Assembly (NCBI GenBank): GCA_020637055.1
Contig: JACJWR010000004.1
Span: 226,841-290,840, forward strand
Direction of reading: 5' to 3'
Length of the DNA stretch: 64,000 nt
Source: Actinomycetota bacterium
GTDB lineage: Bacteria > Actinomycetota > Actinomycetes > S36-B12 > UBA10799
Shown: piece by piece, positions 46,343 to 56,012 of the stretch
Position numbering within the stretch: the first letter of the stretch is position 1
Layout of the letters: each line of letters opens with the position of its first letter
The notes under the pieces: generated by a model
The model's input: only the letters and a program-made list of their open reading frames with translations
Told to the model about the DNA's origin: nothing
The model's database searches: none
Made by a program: the position numbers and the translations under genes

Positions 46343-47841
46343 GCCCGACCGCCGACCTCACCCGGCTCAGTGCCCTCGACCTGGCGGCGGCGATGGCCGC
46401 CGGCGAGGTGTCGAGCGTCGAGATCACCCAGGCCCACCTCGATCGCATCGAGGCCGTGGAGCCCAAGGTCCACGCCTTCCTCCACGTCGATCCCGAGGGC
46501 GCGCTGGCGTCCGCGGCCTCGGTGGATGCCCGCCGCGCAGCCGGTGAGGATCTGCCCGCCTTGGCCGGGGTGCCGGTGGCCGTGAAGGACGTGCTCGCCA
46601 CCCGCGGCACCCCCACCACCTGCGGTTCCGCAATCCTGCGGGGATGGCGCCCGCCCTACGACGCCACGGTGGTGCGCAAGATCCGCGAGGCCGGCCTGGT
46701 GATCCTCGGCAAGACGAACATGGACGAGTTCGCGATGGGTTCGTCCACCGAGCACTCCGCCTACGGACCCACCCGCAACCCCTGGGATCTCGAACGCATC
46801 CCCGGCGGTTCCTCCGGTGGCTCGGCAGCGGCCGTCGCCTCCTATTCGGCGCCGCTGTCGATCGGCACCGACACCGGCGGTTCGATTCGTCAACCGGCCG
46901 CGCTGACCGGCACGGTCGGTGTCAAACCCACCTACGGCGGTGTCTCCCGCTACGGTCTCGTGGCGCTGGCCTCCAGCTTGGATCAGGCCGGTCCGTTCGC
47001 CCGCACGGTGCTGGATGCGGCCATGCTGCACGAGGCCATCGCCGGGCACGATCCGCTCGACTCCACCAGCATCGACGCCGCCGTTCCGCCGGTGGTGGAA
47101 GCGGCGCTGTCCGGCGATGTGGACGGAATGCGCATCGGACTGGTCCGGCAATTGCGCGGTGAGGGGTTTCAGCCCGGCGTGCAGGCGCGATTCGACGAAG
47201 CGGTGGACCTGCTCGCATCCAAGGGGGCGATCGTCACCGAGGTCGACCTGCCGCATGCCGAATACGCGTTGGCTGCCTACTACCTGATCCTGCCCAGCGA
47301 GTGTTCGTCGAACCTCGCCAAATTCGACGGCATGCGCTTCGGCCTGCGGGTGGGCGACGACGGGCAGCGCTCGGCCTCGGAGGTCATGTCGCTGACCCGC
47401 GACGAGGGCTTCGGCCCGGAGGTCAAACGACGGATCATGCTCGGCACCTACGCCTTGAGCAAGGGCTACTACGACGCCTACTACGGCCAGGCGCAGAAGG
47501 TGCGCACGCTCATCGCCCGTGATTTCGCCGAGGCGTTCGCCCGGGTCGACGTGGTGCTCACGCCCACCGCGCCGACCACAGCCTTCCGCCTCGGTGAGAA
47601 GTTGGACGATCCGGTGGCCATGTACCTCAACGACATCGCCACCATCCCGGCCAACCTCGCCGGCATCCCGGGCATGAGTGTGCCGGTGGGCCTCGCGGCC
47701 GAGGACGGCCTGCCGGTCGGCTTGCAGATCATGGCCCCCGCCATGGCCGACGATCGGCTCTACCAGGTCGGGGCGGCTCTCGAGGCCGGCCTGGTCGAAC
47801 TGTACGGACACACCACCATCGAGGAGGCTCCGCAACTGTGA
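46339..47841 (+). CDS. gatA: Asp/Glu-tRNA amidotransferase subunit A
   Basis: A 500-residue amidase-signature enzyme releasing ammonia from glutamine. The catalytic Lys is in VAVKDVLATRG, the cis-Ser and nucleophile Ser are in IPGGSSGGSAAAV and SIGTDTGGSIRQPAAL, and NMDEFAMGSSTE is GatA-specific. It lies between gatC and gatB with four-base overlaps on both sides. Confidence 0.97.
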   Translation: MSPTADLTRLSALDLAAAMAAGEVSSVEITQAHLDRIEAVEPKVHAFLHVDPEGALASAASVDARRAAGEDLPALAGVPVAVKDVLATRGTPTTCGSAILRGWRPPYDATVVRKIREAGLVILGKTNMDEFAMGSSTEHSAYGPTRNPWDLERIPGGSSGGSAAAVASYSAPLSIGTDTGGSIRQPAALTGTVGVKPTYGGVSRYGLVALASSLDQAGPFARTVLDAAMLHEAIAGHDPLDSTSIDAAVPPVVEAALSGDVDGMRIGLVRQLRGEGFQPGVQARFDEAVDLLASKGAIVTEVDLPHAEYALAAYYLILPSECSSNLAKFDGMRFGLRVGDDGQRSASEVMSLTRDEGFGPEVKRRIMLGTYALSKGYYDAYYGQAQKVRTLIARDFAEAFARVDVVLTPTAPTTAFRLGEKLDDPVAMYLNDIATIPANLAGIPGMSVPVGLAAEDGLPVGLQIMAPAMADDRLYQVGAALEAGLVELYGHTTIEEAPQL

Positions 47842-49364
47842 GCGCCACATCCGCCGAAGCCTTGGTCGACTACGACGACGCGGTCGCCCGCTACCAGCCG
47901 GTGCTCGGCCTCGAAGTCCACGTGGAGTTGAACACCGCGTCGAAGATGTTCTGCGGCTGCTCCACCACCTTCGGCGCCGAGCCCAACACCCAGGTGTGCC
48001 CCACCTGCCTGGGTCTTCCCGGATCGCTGCCGGTGGTCAACCACGATGCGGTCGAATCGGCGATCCGGATGGGGCTGGCGCTCAACTGCGATATCGCCCC
48101 CTGGGGCCGGTTCGCCCGCAAGAACTACTTCTATCCCGACATGCCCAAGGACTACCAGATCAGCCAGTACGACGAGCCGCTCTGCGTCGACGGTTGGCTG
48201 GACGTGACGGTGCCCGGAATCGACGGCGCCGAATCCACCGTGGTCCGGGTGGGCATCGAGCGGGTGCACATGGAGGAGGACACCGGCAAACTCACCCATG
48301 CCGGTGGAGCGACCGGGCGCATCCACGGGGCCGACTACTCCTTGGTGGACTACAACCGGGCCGGGGTGCCGCTGATCGAGATCGTCACCAAACCGGTGAC
48401 CGGCACCGGCGCGCTCGCCCCGGAGGTGGCCAAGGCCTACGTCACCGAACTGCGCGAGTTGATGCGCGCCTTGGGGGTTTCGGACGTTCGGATGGAGCAG
48501 GGTTCGCTCCGCTGTGACGCCAACGTCTCCATCGCGCCGGCCGATGCGGTCGAGTGGGGCACCCGTACCGAGACCAAGAACGTCAACTCGCTGCGGTCGG
48601 TGGAGCGTGCGGTGCGTTACGAGATCCGTCGACAGGCGGGGGTGCTCGATGCCGGCGGCACCATCACCCAAGAGACCCGACACTTCCACGAGGACGACGG
48701 CACCACCACGCCGGGCCGGTCCAAGGAGACGGCCGAGGACTACCGGTACTTCCCGGATCCCGACCTGGTGCCGGTGGCCCCCGCACTGGACTACGTCGAG
48801 CGGCTGCGCACCACCATGCCCGAATCGCCGGCGGTCCGCCGGGAACGACTACGGGCCGAGTGGGGCCTGAGCGAGTTCGACATGGCGTCGGTGATCAACG
48901 CCGGGGCGCTCGATCTCGTCGTTGCCACGATCGCCGAAGGAGCCGACCATGCGGGTGCCCGCAAGTGGTGGCTGGGCGAGCTCGCCCGCGAGGCCAACGA
49001 GCGGGGCGTCGGGCTGGCCGACCTGCCGGTCACCCCGGCCGACGTCGCGGCGGTCGAATCGATGGTGGGTGCCGGCCGGCTGAACGACAAACTCGCCCGG
49101 CAGGTGTTCGCCGGCCTGCTCGCCGGCGAGGGTTCGCCGGAGGAGATCATCGCCGCGCGGGGCCTCGAAGTGGTGTCCGACGAGGGCGTGCTGGTGGCGG
49201 CGGTGGACGACGTGATCGCGGCCAATCCGGATGTGGCCCAGAAGATCCGCGACGGCAAGGTCGCGGCTGCGGGTGCGCTCATCGGTCAGGTGATGAAGGC
49301 GACCAAAGGCAAGGCCGACGCCGGCCGCGTGCGAGAGTTGATCCTGGAACGACTCGAGGCGTAG
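47838..49364 (+). CDS. gatB: Asp/Glu-tRNA amidotransferase subunit B
   Basis: 508 residues. The start GTG overlaps gatA (GTGA). Conserved motifs are LGLEVHVELNTASKMFCGC, NTQVCPTCLGLPGSLPVVN, KNYFYPDMPKDYQISQYDEP and the helical YqeY-like tail ending ATKGKADAGRVRELILERL. GatB activates the aminoacyl-tRNA for amidation. The order gatC-gatA-gatB following ligA matches mycobacteria. Confidence 0.97.
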   Translation: MSATSAEALVDYDDAVARYQPVLGLEVHVELNTASKMFCGCSTTFGAEPNTQVCPTCLGLPGSLPVVNHDAVESAIRMGLALNCDIAPWGRFARKNYFYPDMPKDYQISQYDEPLCVDGWLDVTVPGIDGAESTVVRVGIERVHMEEDTGKLTHAGGATGRIHGADYSLVDYNRAGVPLIEIVTKPVTGTGALAPEVAKAYVTELRELMRALGVSDVRMEQGSLRCDANVSIAPADAVEWGTRTETKNVNSLRSVERAVRYEIRRQAGVLDAGGTITQETRHFHEDDGTTTPGRSKETAEDYRYFPDPDLVPVAPALDYVERLRTTMPESPAVRRERLRAEWGLSEFDMASVINAGALDLVVATIAEGADHAGARKWWLGELAREANERGVGLADLPVTPADVAAVESMVGAGRLNDKLARQVFAGLLAGEGSPEEIIAARGLEVVSDEGVLVAAVDDVIAANPDVAQKIRDGKVAAAGALIGQVMKATKGKADAGRVRELILERLEA

Positions 49365-49403
49365 GCGACGATGCCCGTCGGGCATCGGGGAAGGGGAGTC
49401 GAC

Positions 49404-50084
49404 ATGAAGATCGGTCAATCGGGCGGATGGGCGCTCGCCGTGGGTGGGGTGATGATCGGCCTGCTCGCCGGCTGTGGCGGTGCCGATGAGGCAGCCGAAC
49501 CGTCAGCGACACCGTCCGCGACCACACCGCCGGCAATGCCCCCCGGCGCCTCGGCGACGACCTCAGCCCCGGCGGCGACCTCGGCCCCGGCGGCGACCAG
49601 CGCACCGGCGGAAGTCCCCGCACCCACTGTGACCGCGTCCGAGGTTGCCCCGAGCGTCGGTGCGACGCCGTCGGATCCGGTCTCCGGTCAGGGCTTCGCC
49701 GAGGGGGTGTCGTATTGGACCTTCGCGGACAACACCGGATCCGGCTACACCTTCGCCGCCTACGGTTCCCGGGTCGGCGATTCCATGTGCCTGATCCGGA
49801 TCTACCCGGAGTACCTGGTGGAGGTGGGCACCCTGACGGACACACCGGCCGGACAGGAGTTCGCCATCGCCGAGCGTGCCGAAACCATGCTCAACCCGTA
49901 TGTGCCGCCCTACACCGCACTGGTGACCGGGGATCCGGCCTCGGTGCTGACGTTGTCGTCGGTCAACGGCGACCTGGTGCTTTACGCGGCTGACATGGCC
50001 ACCGCGGCAACTGTGATCGAGCAGTCCAACCCGGGCACCGACGGTATGGAGGTGCTCTCCCGGGTCACCGGAGCCTGCGGCTGA
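49404..50084 (+). CDS. putative lipoprotein
   Basis: A 226-residue secreted protein. The signal ends in a lipobox, LLAGCGG (Cys near residue 25), followed by a low-complexity Ala/Pro/Thr/Ser stretch of about 65 residues with the repeat SAPAATSAPA, then a compact domain of about 125 residues (SYWTFADNTGSGYTFAAYGS; RVTGACG). No family recognised. ATG at 49404 has AAGGGGAG before it. The gene is convergent with the SCO2322-family gene 37 bp away. Confidence 0.72.
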   Translation: MKIGQSGGWALAVGGVMIGLLAGCGGADEAAEPSATPSATTPPAMPPGASATTSAPAATSAPAATSAPAEVPAPTVTASEVAPSVGATPSDPVSGQGFAEGVSYWTFADNTGSGYTFAAYGSRVGDSMCLIRIYPEYLVEVGTLTDTPAGQEFAIAERAETMLNPYVPPYTALVTGDPASVLTLSSVNGDLVLYAADMATAATVIEQSNPGTDGMEVLSRVTGACG

Positions 50085-50121
50085 CGCAGCATCGGCCCCG
50101 GCGACCCGGGTCGGACACAGT

Positions 50122-50799
50122 TCAGTTGCGGCGGGCGCGGGCGATGAACACGGCAGCCACTGCCACCACGACGGCCAGCCCACCGAGCGCGATGAGTGTC
50201 ATTGGCACGCCGTCCGAATCAGATGCCCCCGCGGTGGTGACGTCGGTCGGGGTGACGAAGTCCACCGGCGGGTTCTCCGTCGGTGCGGCCGAGGCGCCGG
50301 CGATGGTGTCGGCGCAGCCGGTCTGCGGGTAGTCCAGGATTCCGCACACCAGGCCGTCCTCGACCCGGGTGCTGGCCACTGCCTGCACGGTCTGCAGAGC
50401 GTTCGCGTCCGCGGCCACGGTGGCGCACAACGCCTCCGGTGAGGGCGGGGTGGAGCCATCCGGCGAGTCGGCCTCGGTGCCGGTGTCGATCACCACGACG
50501 ACGTTCTTCTGCCCTTCCGGGGCTGCCTCCGGGCACACCTGATCGACCTGTCCGGACCACCTCGGGGGACGGTTGGACGACACCTCCACCCCTCCCACCG
50601 CGTAGCGCCAGCCGGTCACCTCGCCGTCGGCGGGGACCACATCGGCGGGACCGGTCTCGGCCATCACCCAAGATCCGGAATCCTGGGTCCAGAAGGACCA
50701 GTAGCGGTAGAGATCGGCCTGCGCAGGTGCAGCAGCCAGCAGCACCATCGGGACCGCGAGCAGACCCGCGATCAGGGCCAGCAGTTTGCGTTGGAACAT
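50122..50799 (-). CDS. SCO2322-family exported protein
   Basis: A 225-residue protein with an N-terminal signal (LLALIAGLLAVPMVLLAAAPAQA), then the family pattern YRYWSFWTQDSGSW, GWRYAV, KNVVVVIDTGTEADSPDGST and YPQTGCADTIAG, and a C-terminal membrane helix (LIALGGLAVVVAVAAVFI) with RARRN after it. Such proteins often lie next to ECF-type transporter genes in actinobacteria; none is seen here and the function is unknown. Start ATG at 50799 has AAAGGTGA upstream. Confidence 0.8.
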   Translation of the reverse strand: MFQRKLLALIAGLLAVPMVLLAAAPAQADLYRYWSFWTQDSGSWVMAETGPADVVPADGEVTGWRYAVGGVEVSSNRPPRWSGQVDQVCPEAAPEGQKNVVVVIDTGTEADSPDGSTPPSPEALCATVAADANALQTVQAVASTRVEDGLVCGILDYPQTGCADTIAGASAAPTENPPVDFVTPTDVTTAGASDSDGVPMTLIALGGLAVVVAVAAVFIARARRN

Positions 50800-51322
50800 G
50801 ACGTTCACCTTTCGGACGAGTTCCGGCACGTGTGGTTGCGGACTCGACCGACCGGTCGACTCCCCATCGTTGCCTCGACAATGGTTGAGACCGGCGTCCC
50901 CAGGCGATCCGGCTCATCGACTCCGTCGGGCGGAGTCGCATCACGGTTGCGGGACAGCGTCGGAATCCCACCGACTTCCCCTGGCGTGCATGGACGCGGT
51001 GACGTCGCTACGGGCGCCTCGATGGAATGCGGCACCCGCTGCTCGGTCGGCGCTATTCCACCACATCGGTCGCACAGTCCGCCGCACCGACTCCGCGCGG
51101 TGCGGCACACTTGATCGATTGCCGCGGTCCGGGGGGTTGTTAGACTTCGGACGTGTATGCAGGCCGCCACCCGTTCGCGTGTGCGCGCCTCACACCGACC
51201 GAACCCGGTGAGGCCCTCATCGCGAGTCGACCCTCCCCGCTGACCTCGTCGAATCCACCGGGTACGGCCAACCGTCGGATGCCGATGAATCGACCGGCGG
51301 GGATCACATCTATGGAGTTCGC
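50800..51322. other. 523-bp intergenic region upstream of the ole operon
   Basis: No gene is supported here: short open frames in both strands have poor codon bias and no ribosome sites. A perfect 9-bp inverted repeat GCCGCACCG / CGGTGCGGC lies at 51081-51106. TAGACT at 51140-51145 could be a -10 box for oleA, with a leader of about 170 bases. The long gap suggests regulated expression of the ole genes. Confidence 0.45.
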
Positions 51323-52345
51323 GTGAGCGGAAACAGCATCTATCGATCCCACAACGCCGCGGTCCTCTCGGTCGCCGCTGTGGACGCCCCCGAGGACGTG
51401 CCCTCGTCCTACCTCGACGAGCAACTGGCGGAGACGTTGGATCGGCTCGGTCTGCGGCCCGGCATGCTGGAGAACGTCGCAGGCATCAAGACCCGGCAGT
51501 GGTGGCCGGAGGGGTTCAGCTACACCGACGCGGCGGCCGAAGCCGGCCGGTTGGCGTTGGCCGAAGCGGGGATCTCACCGGACCGGATCGGGCTGCTGGT
51601 CGACACCTCGGTGTCCCGCGCCCGGCTCGAACCGTCGTCGGCCGTATCGGTGCACCACGAGTTGGGCCTGCCGACCTCGTGCCTGAACTTCGACCTCTCC
51701 AACGCCTGCCTGGGCTTCGTCAACGCGATGCAGTTGGCCGCCATGATGATCGACGCCGGCCAGATCGAATATGCGCTGATCGTCGACGGTGAAGGCAGCC
51801 GCGACCTGCAGTTGCGCACTCTGCAGCGGCTCAAGGCCCCGGAGGCCACGATCGCCGACGTGATGTCGGACTTCGCCTCCTTCACGCTCGGTTCGGGCGG
51901 GGCAGGCATGGTGATGGGTCCGGCCGATCGGCACCCGGACGGCCACCGATTCGTCGGGGGTATCGGTCGTGCGGCCACCGAGCACAACCAGCTCTGCCAA
52001 GGCGATATGAACCGTATGGTCACCGACAGTCGCGGCCTGCTGCTCGCCGGGCTGGATGTGGCCGAGATCGCCATGAAGGAAGCCAGGCTCGAGTTCGACT
52101 GGGACGACATCGACCACTACATCATCCACCAGGTGTCCACCGTGCACTGCGATGCGATGGTGCAACGGCTCGGCTTGGATCCGGCGAAGGTGCCGCTGAC
52201 GTTCCCGGATCGCGGCAACATCGGGCCGGCCGCCATCCCGATCACCTTGGCGCTGCACCAGGAGAACATCGCCCGCGGTGACCGCGTGATGCTCATGGGC
52301 ATGGGGTCCGGGATCAACGCCGCCGCCTACGAGCTCGTCTGGTGA
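51323..52345 (+). CDS. oleA: OleA: acyl-CoA head-to-head condensing thiolase
   Basis: A 340-residue thiolase-superfamily enzyme related to KAS III. It joins two fatty acyl-CoAs to a 2-alkyl-3-keto acid, the first step of long-chain cis-olefin synthesis. The active-site Cys lies in DLSNACLGFVNAM near residue 128, the His in IIHQVSTVHCD, and the Asn in DRGNIGPAAIP. Conserved OleA features include IKTRQWWPEG and DGEGSRDLQ. GTG at 51323 has GGAG six bases upstream and overlaps nothing. The next gene starts on its stop (GTGA). Confidence 0.9.
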   Translation: MSGNSIYRSHNAAVLSVAAVDAPEDVPSSYLDEQLAETLDRLGLRPGMLENVAGIKTRQWWPEGFSYTDAAAEAGRLALAEAGISPDRIGLLVDTSVSRARLEPSSAVSVHHELGLPTSCLNFDLSNACLGFVNAMQLAAMMIDAGQIEYALIVDGEGSRDLQLRTLQRLKAPEATIADVMSDFASFTLGSGGAGMVMGPADRHPDGHRFVGGIGRAATEHNQLCQGDMNRMVTDSRGLLLAGLDVAEIAMKEARLEFDWDDIDHYIIHQVSTVHCDAMVQRLGLDPAKVPLTFPDRGNIGPAAIPITLALHQENIARGDRVMLMGMGSGINAAAYELVW

Positions 52346-55026
52346 GCCTGCCACCACCAGGTCTGCACGGACTTGACCCGCAGTGGTCCAGGGAGGTCAC
52401 CGCGGTCGATTCGGCCGGGATCGAGCGCACCTGGCATGTGCTCGACTCGCATGCGACCGCTGACTCCGCCGCGCGGGCGGCGACCCGCGGGACGGTGCTG
52501 TGCGTGCACGGCAACCCCACCTGGTCGTACCTGTGGCGACGCGTCGTGGCCGCACCCCCACGCGGATGGCGGGTGGTGGCCGTCGACCAACTCGACATGG
52601 GCTACTCCGAACGCACCGGCACGGTGCGGCCCTTGGCGCAGCGGGTCGACGACCTCGACGCCCTGACCGACGCGCTGGGCCTTACGGGCGCCGGCGAGCG
52701 TCCTCGAATCGTCACCCTCGCCCACGACTGGGGTGGCCCGATCTCGCTGGGTTGGGCCGAGCGGCACGTGGCCCAACTCGACGGCGTCGTGCTCGCCAAC
52801 ACCGCCGTGCACCAACCCGCCGGAGCCCCCGCGCCGGCGGTGATCCGGGCCGCCCGGATGCCGGGCATGCTGCCCGGCGTCACGTCCCGCAGCCGGATGT
52901 TCATCCGCTCGGCGCTCTTCATGACCCGTCCGCTGCCCTCCACGGCGATCCGCAAGGGCTACTACGCGCCGTATGCCACCACCGAGCGGCGGGCGGCGAT
53001 CGAATGGTTCGTCCGCGACATCCCGCTCGACCCGACCGACGTGAGTGCGACCGCCCTGGACCGGATCGCGGACGGCCTCGCCACCCTGCGAGACATCCCC
53101 GTGCTGCTCCTATGGGGTCCCTCGGATCCGGTGTTCTCCGACCTCTACCTGCGCGACCTCATCGACCGGCTGCCGCACGCCGACGTGCACCGCTATGAGG
53201 GATCGAGCCACTTGGTGCCCGAAGACGCCCCCACGTTCGCCGCCGACGTGGCCCACTGGGTGGACACCCGCAGCCTCGGCGCCACGCCGGACCGTGCGGC
53301 ATCGGACGCGCTCGACGCCTCGGAATCGGAGCGAACCGCCGCGGTCGACACCCCAACCAACGATCTCGGCCGCCACGTCTGGTCGGCGATCGAAAACCGG
53401 GCCGCCGATCCGGTGACGGCCGACTTGCCCGCAGTGATCGAATTCGACGGCTCCGGCCCCGCACGCACCATCACGTTCGCCGAACTCGATCGCCGCACCG
53501 CACGCATCGCCGCCGGACTGCGAGCCCACGGGGTGCAGCCCGGCGAACGGATCGCGTTGCTGGTGCCGCCCGGGGTGGATCTCACCGCCACCCTCTACGG
53601 CATCTGGCGCGCGGGTGCGGTGGCGGTGGTGGTGGACGCCGGCCTGGGTCTGCGGGGTATGCGGGTGGCCTTGCGCAGCGCCGGACCGAAGTACCTCATC
53701 GGGGTCGCAAAGGGGCTGCTCGCCGCGCGCCTGATGGCCACCGGCGCGCAACTGATCGCGGCCGGTGAGATCCCGGACGCCTTGCGCCGCACCTTGCGGG
53801 TACCCACCACCTTGGCAGAGATCGAAGCCCGCGGCGAGGAAGCCGAACTGCCGCCGCCGCCCTTCGACGATGAGCCGGCGGCGATCGCCTTCACCTCCGG
53901 CGCCACCGGACCCGCCAAAGGTGCCCTCTACCTGCACCGGCAGTTGCGGGCCCAGCGCGACGCCCTGGCAAACCTCTACCGCATCGGACCCGACGATCGA
54001 CTGGTGGCGGCGTTCGGGGTGTTCGCCTTGTTCGGGGCCGCCTTGGGCATCCCCTCGGCGGTGCCGGACATGGACCTCACCGCACCCCGCACGCTGACGG
54101 CGCGAGCTCTCGGGGAGGCCGCCGCCGGTCTCGGAGCGACGATGGTTTTCGCCTCGCCGGCCGCGCTGGCCAACGTCGCCGCGACGGCCGCCGGGGTGAC
54201 CGCAGAAGGTGCCGCCGCATTGGCCGAGGTGCGGCTGCTGCTCTCGACCGGCGCTCCGGTCCCGGCCGAACTGCTGCGTGAGGTGCGCGACGGATTGATG
54301 CCCAAGGCCGAGGCCCACGCCCCGTACGGCATGACCGAGGTGCTGCCGGTGGCCGATATCGAATTGGTCGAGATGGAATCGGTCGGCATCGGTGACGGCA
54401 CCTGCGTGGGACGCCCGGTGCCTCAGGTGACGGTGCGGATCGCGCCGTTGGACTCGGCTGGTGACCCCAGCGGGGAGTTGACGGACGCGGCTGATGTGAC
54501 CGGTGAGGTGTGTGTGCAGGCCGCCCACACCAAACAGCGCTACGACCGGCTCTGGGTCACCGAAGAGGCGGCCAGTCAGCCTGCCGGTTGGCATCGCACC
54601 GGTGACGTGGGCCACTTCGACGCCGACGGTCGGCTGTGGATCGAAGGTCGGCTGGTGCATGTGATCGTCACCGGAGCCGGCCCGGTGACTCCGGTGGGGA
54701 TCGAACGGCGTGCCGAATCGGTATCGGGTGTCGCCAGAGCGGCCGCGGTCGGGGTGGGGCCGGCCGGCGGCGCTCAGCTTGTGGTTGTGGTGGAGGCCCA
54801 GGAGTCGTCGTTGCCACAGCGCCGCGGTGGTCTCGCCCTACCGGAGTTGCGGGATGCCGTGCGTGCGGCGGTGGCCGAGGGCCTGCCGGGCGCGCCGCAG
54901 ATCGTGGCGGTGCTGGTGACGCGGTCGCTGCCGGTGGACATCAGGCACAACTCCAAGATCGACCGGCTTGCGGTGTCGGAGTGGGCCACCAAGGTGCTCA
55001 ACGGCGAGCGGGCGGGTTCGCTGTGA
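52342..55026 (+). CDS. oleBC: OleBC fusion: beta-lactone decarboxylase and beta-lactone synthetase
   Basis: An 894-residue fusion. Residues 1-~310 are OleB, of the haloalkane-dehalogenase branch of alpha/beta hydrolases: VHGNPTWSYLWR, nucleophile Asp in LAHDWGGPISLG, SSHLVPEDAP near the His. Residues ~335-894 are OleC of the AMP-ligase superfamily: AFTSGATGPAKGALYLH, PYGMTEVLPV, HRTGDVGHFD and the C-terminal Lys in RHNSKIDRLAV. OleC cyclises the 2-alkyl-3-hydroxy acid to a beta-lactone and OleB removes CO2 to give the alkene. Fused OleBC is known from some actinobacteria such as Micrococcus. It overlaps oleA and oleD by four bases each. Confidence 0.92.
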   Translation: MSLPPPGLHGLDPQWSREVTAVDSAGIERTWHVLDSHATADSAARAATRGTVLCVHGNPTWSYLWRRVVAAPPRGWRVVAVDQLDMGYSERTGTVRPLAQRVDDLDALTDALGLTGAGERPRIVTLAHDWGGPISLGWAERHVAQLDGVVLANTAVHQPAGAPAPAVIRAARMPGMLPGVTSRSRMFIRSALFMTRPLPSTAIRKGYYAPYATTERRAAIEWFVRDIPLDPTDVSATALDRIADGLATLRDIPVLLLWGPSDPVFSDLYLRDLIDRLPHADVHRYEGSSHLVPEDAPTFAADVAHWVDTRSLGATPDRAASDALDASESERTAAVDTPTNDLGRHVWSAIENRAADPVTADLPAVIEFDGSGPARTITFAELDRRTARIAAGLRAHGVQPGERIALLVPPGVDLTATLYGIWRAGAVAVVVDAGLGLRGMRVALRSAGPKYLIGVAKGLLAARLMATGAQLIAAGEIPDALRRTLRVPTTLAEIEARGEEAELPPPPFDDEPAAIAFTSGATGPAKGALYLHRQLRAQRDALANLYRIGPDDRLVAAFGVFALFGAALGIPSAVPDMDLTAPRTLTARALGEAAAGLGATMVFASPAALANVAATAAGVTAEGAAALAEVRLLLSTGAPVPAELLREVRDGLMPKAEAHAPYGMTEVLPVADIELVEMESVGIGDGTCVGRPVPQVTVRIAPLDSAGDPSGELTDAADVTGEVCVQAAHTKQRYDRLWVTEEAASQPAGWHRTGDVGHFDADGRLWIEGRLVHVIVTGAGPVTPVGIERRAESVSGVARAAAVGVGPAGGAQLVVVVEAQESSLPQRRGGLALPELRDAVRAAVAEGLPGAPQIVAVLVTRSLPVDIRHNSKIDRLAVSEWATKVLNGERAGSL

Positions 55027-56012
55027 GGGTGTTGGTCACCGGCGCCAGTAGCCTCATCGCGGCGGGGGTGGCCGAGCGGCTGCATCGGCGCGGTGACGAG
55101 GTCGTGGTGCTGCAGCGGCGACCATCGGAGGTGGCCAGCCGGCTGGGGCTGGCCGAACACCTCGGCGACGTCACGGACGCGGCGGCGGTAGGGCGCGCCG
55201 TAGCCGGATCCGACGTGGTGGTGCATGCCGCGGCCCGGGTGGGTGTGGTGGGCACCTCGGCGCAGTTCTACGACACGAACGTGCGTGGCACGGCCACCGT
55301 GCTGGCGGCGGCCCAGGCCGGCGGAGTGGGCCGATTCGTATTCGTCTCCTCCCCGTCGGTGGCCCATTCCGGTGCGGCGCTGGCTGGCGTCGGGGCCGGT
55401 GCTGCGACACCCCGGAGGGCCGGCAGTCACTACTCGAAGTCCAAGGCCCAGGCCGAACTCGACGTGCTCGCCGCCGACGCCGAGGGGTTCGCCACCATCG
55501 CGATTCGACCCCATCTGGTGTGGGGGCCGGGGGACACCCAACTGGTCGGTCGCATCGTGGGCCGGGCCAGACAGGGCAGGCTGGCGCTGGTCGGCGGGGG
55601 TCGGGCCCTGATCGACACGACGTATGTCGACAACGCCGTGGATGCCCTGGTCGCCGCCGTAGATCGGACACCGCGCGGGCACGGCGAGGCGTTCGTGGTG
55701 AGCAACGCCGAACCGCGCACAGTGGCCGAACTGATGGAGCGGATCTGCACGGCGGCCGGAGTGCCACCACCCCGGCGATCGGTGCCGAGGCCGGTGGCGT
55801 GGACCGGCGGTGCCGTGGCCGAAGCCGCCTGGGCCTTGGCCCGCCGCGGGGACGACCCTCCGATGACGCGATTCCTCGCCACCCAGTTGGGTACGGCGCA
55901 TTGGTTCGAGCAGCAGCGCGTGCAGCAGGTGCTCGGCTGGGAGCCGCAGGTGAGTCTGGACGAGGGCTTCGTGCGGCTGGCCGAGTGGTACCGCAACGCC
56001 CCGATCGGCTAG
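55023..56012 (+). CDS. oleD: OleD: 2-alkyl-3-oxoalkanoate reductase
   Basis: A 329-residue extended SDR. The NADPH motif is VLVTGASSLIAAGVAERL at the N-terminus, then VVHAAARVGVVG, FVSSPSVAHSG and the catalytic Tyr-Lys in SHYSKSKAQAE. It reduces the OleA product to the 2-alkyl-3-hydroxy acid that OleC activates. GTG at 55023 overlaps the oleBC stop (GTGA). Four bases overlap the convergent YihY-type gene. Confidence 0.9.
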   Translation: MRVLVTGASSLIAAGVAERLHRRGDEVVVLQRRPSEVASRLGLAEHLGDVTDAAAVGRAVAGSDVVVHAAARVGVVGTSAQFYDTNVRGTATVLAAAQAGGVGRFVFVSSPSVAHSGAALAGVGAGAATPRRAGSHYSKSKAQAELDVLAADAEGFATIAIRPHLVWGPGDTQLVGRIVGRARQGRLALVGGGRALIDTTYVDNAVDALVAAVDRTPRGHGEAFVVSNAEPRTVAELMERICTAAGVPPPRRSVPRPVAWTGGAVAEAAWALARRGDDPPMTRFLATQLGTAHWFEQQRVQQVLGWEPQVSLDEGFVRLAEWYRNAPIG

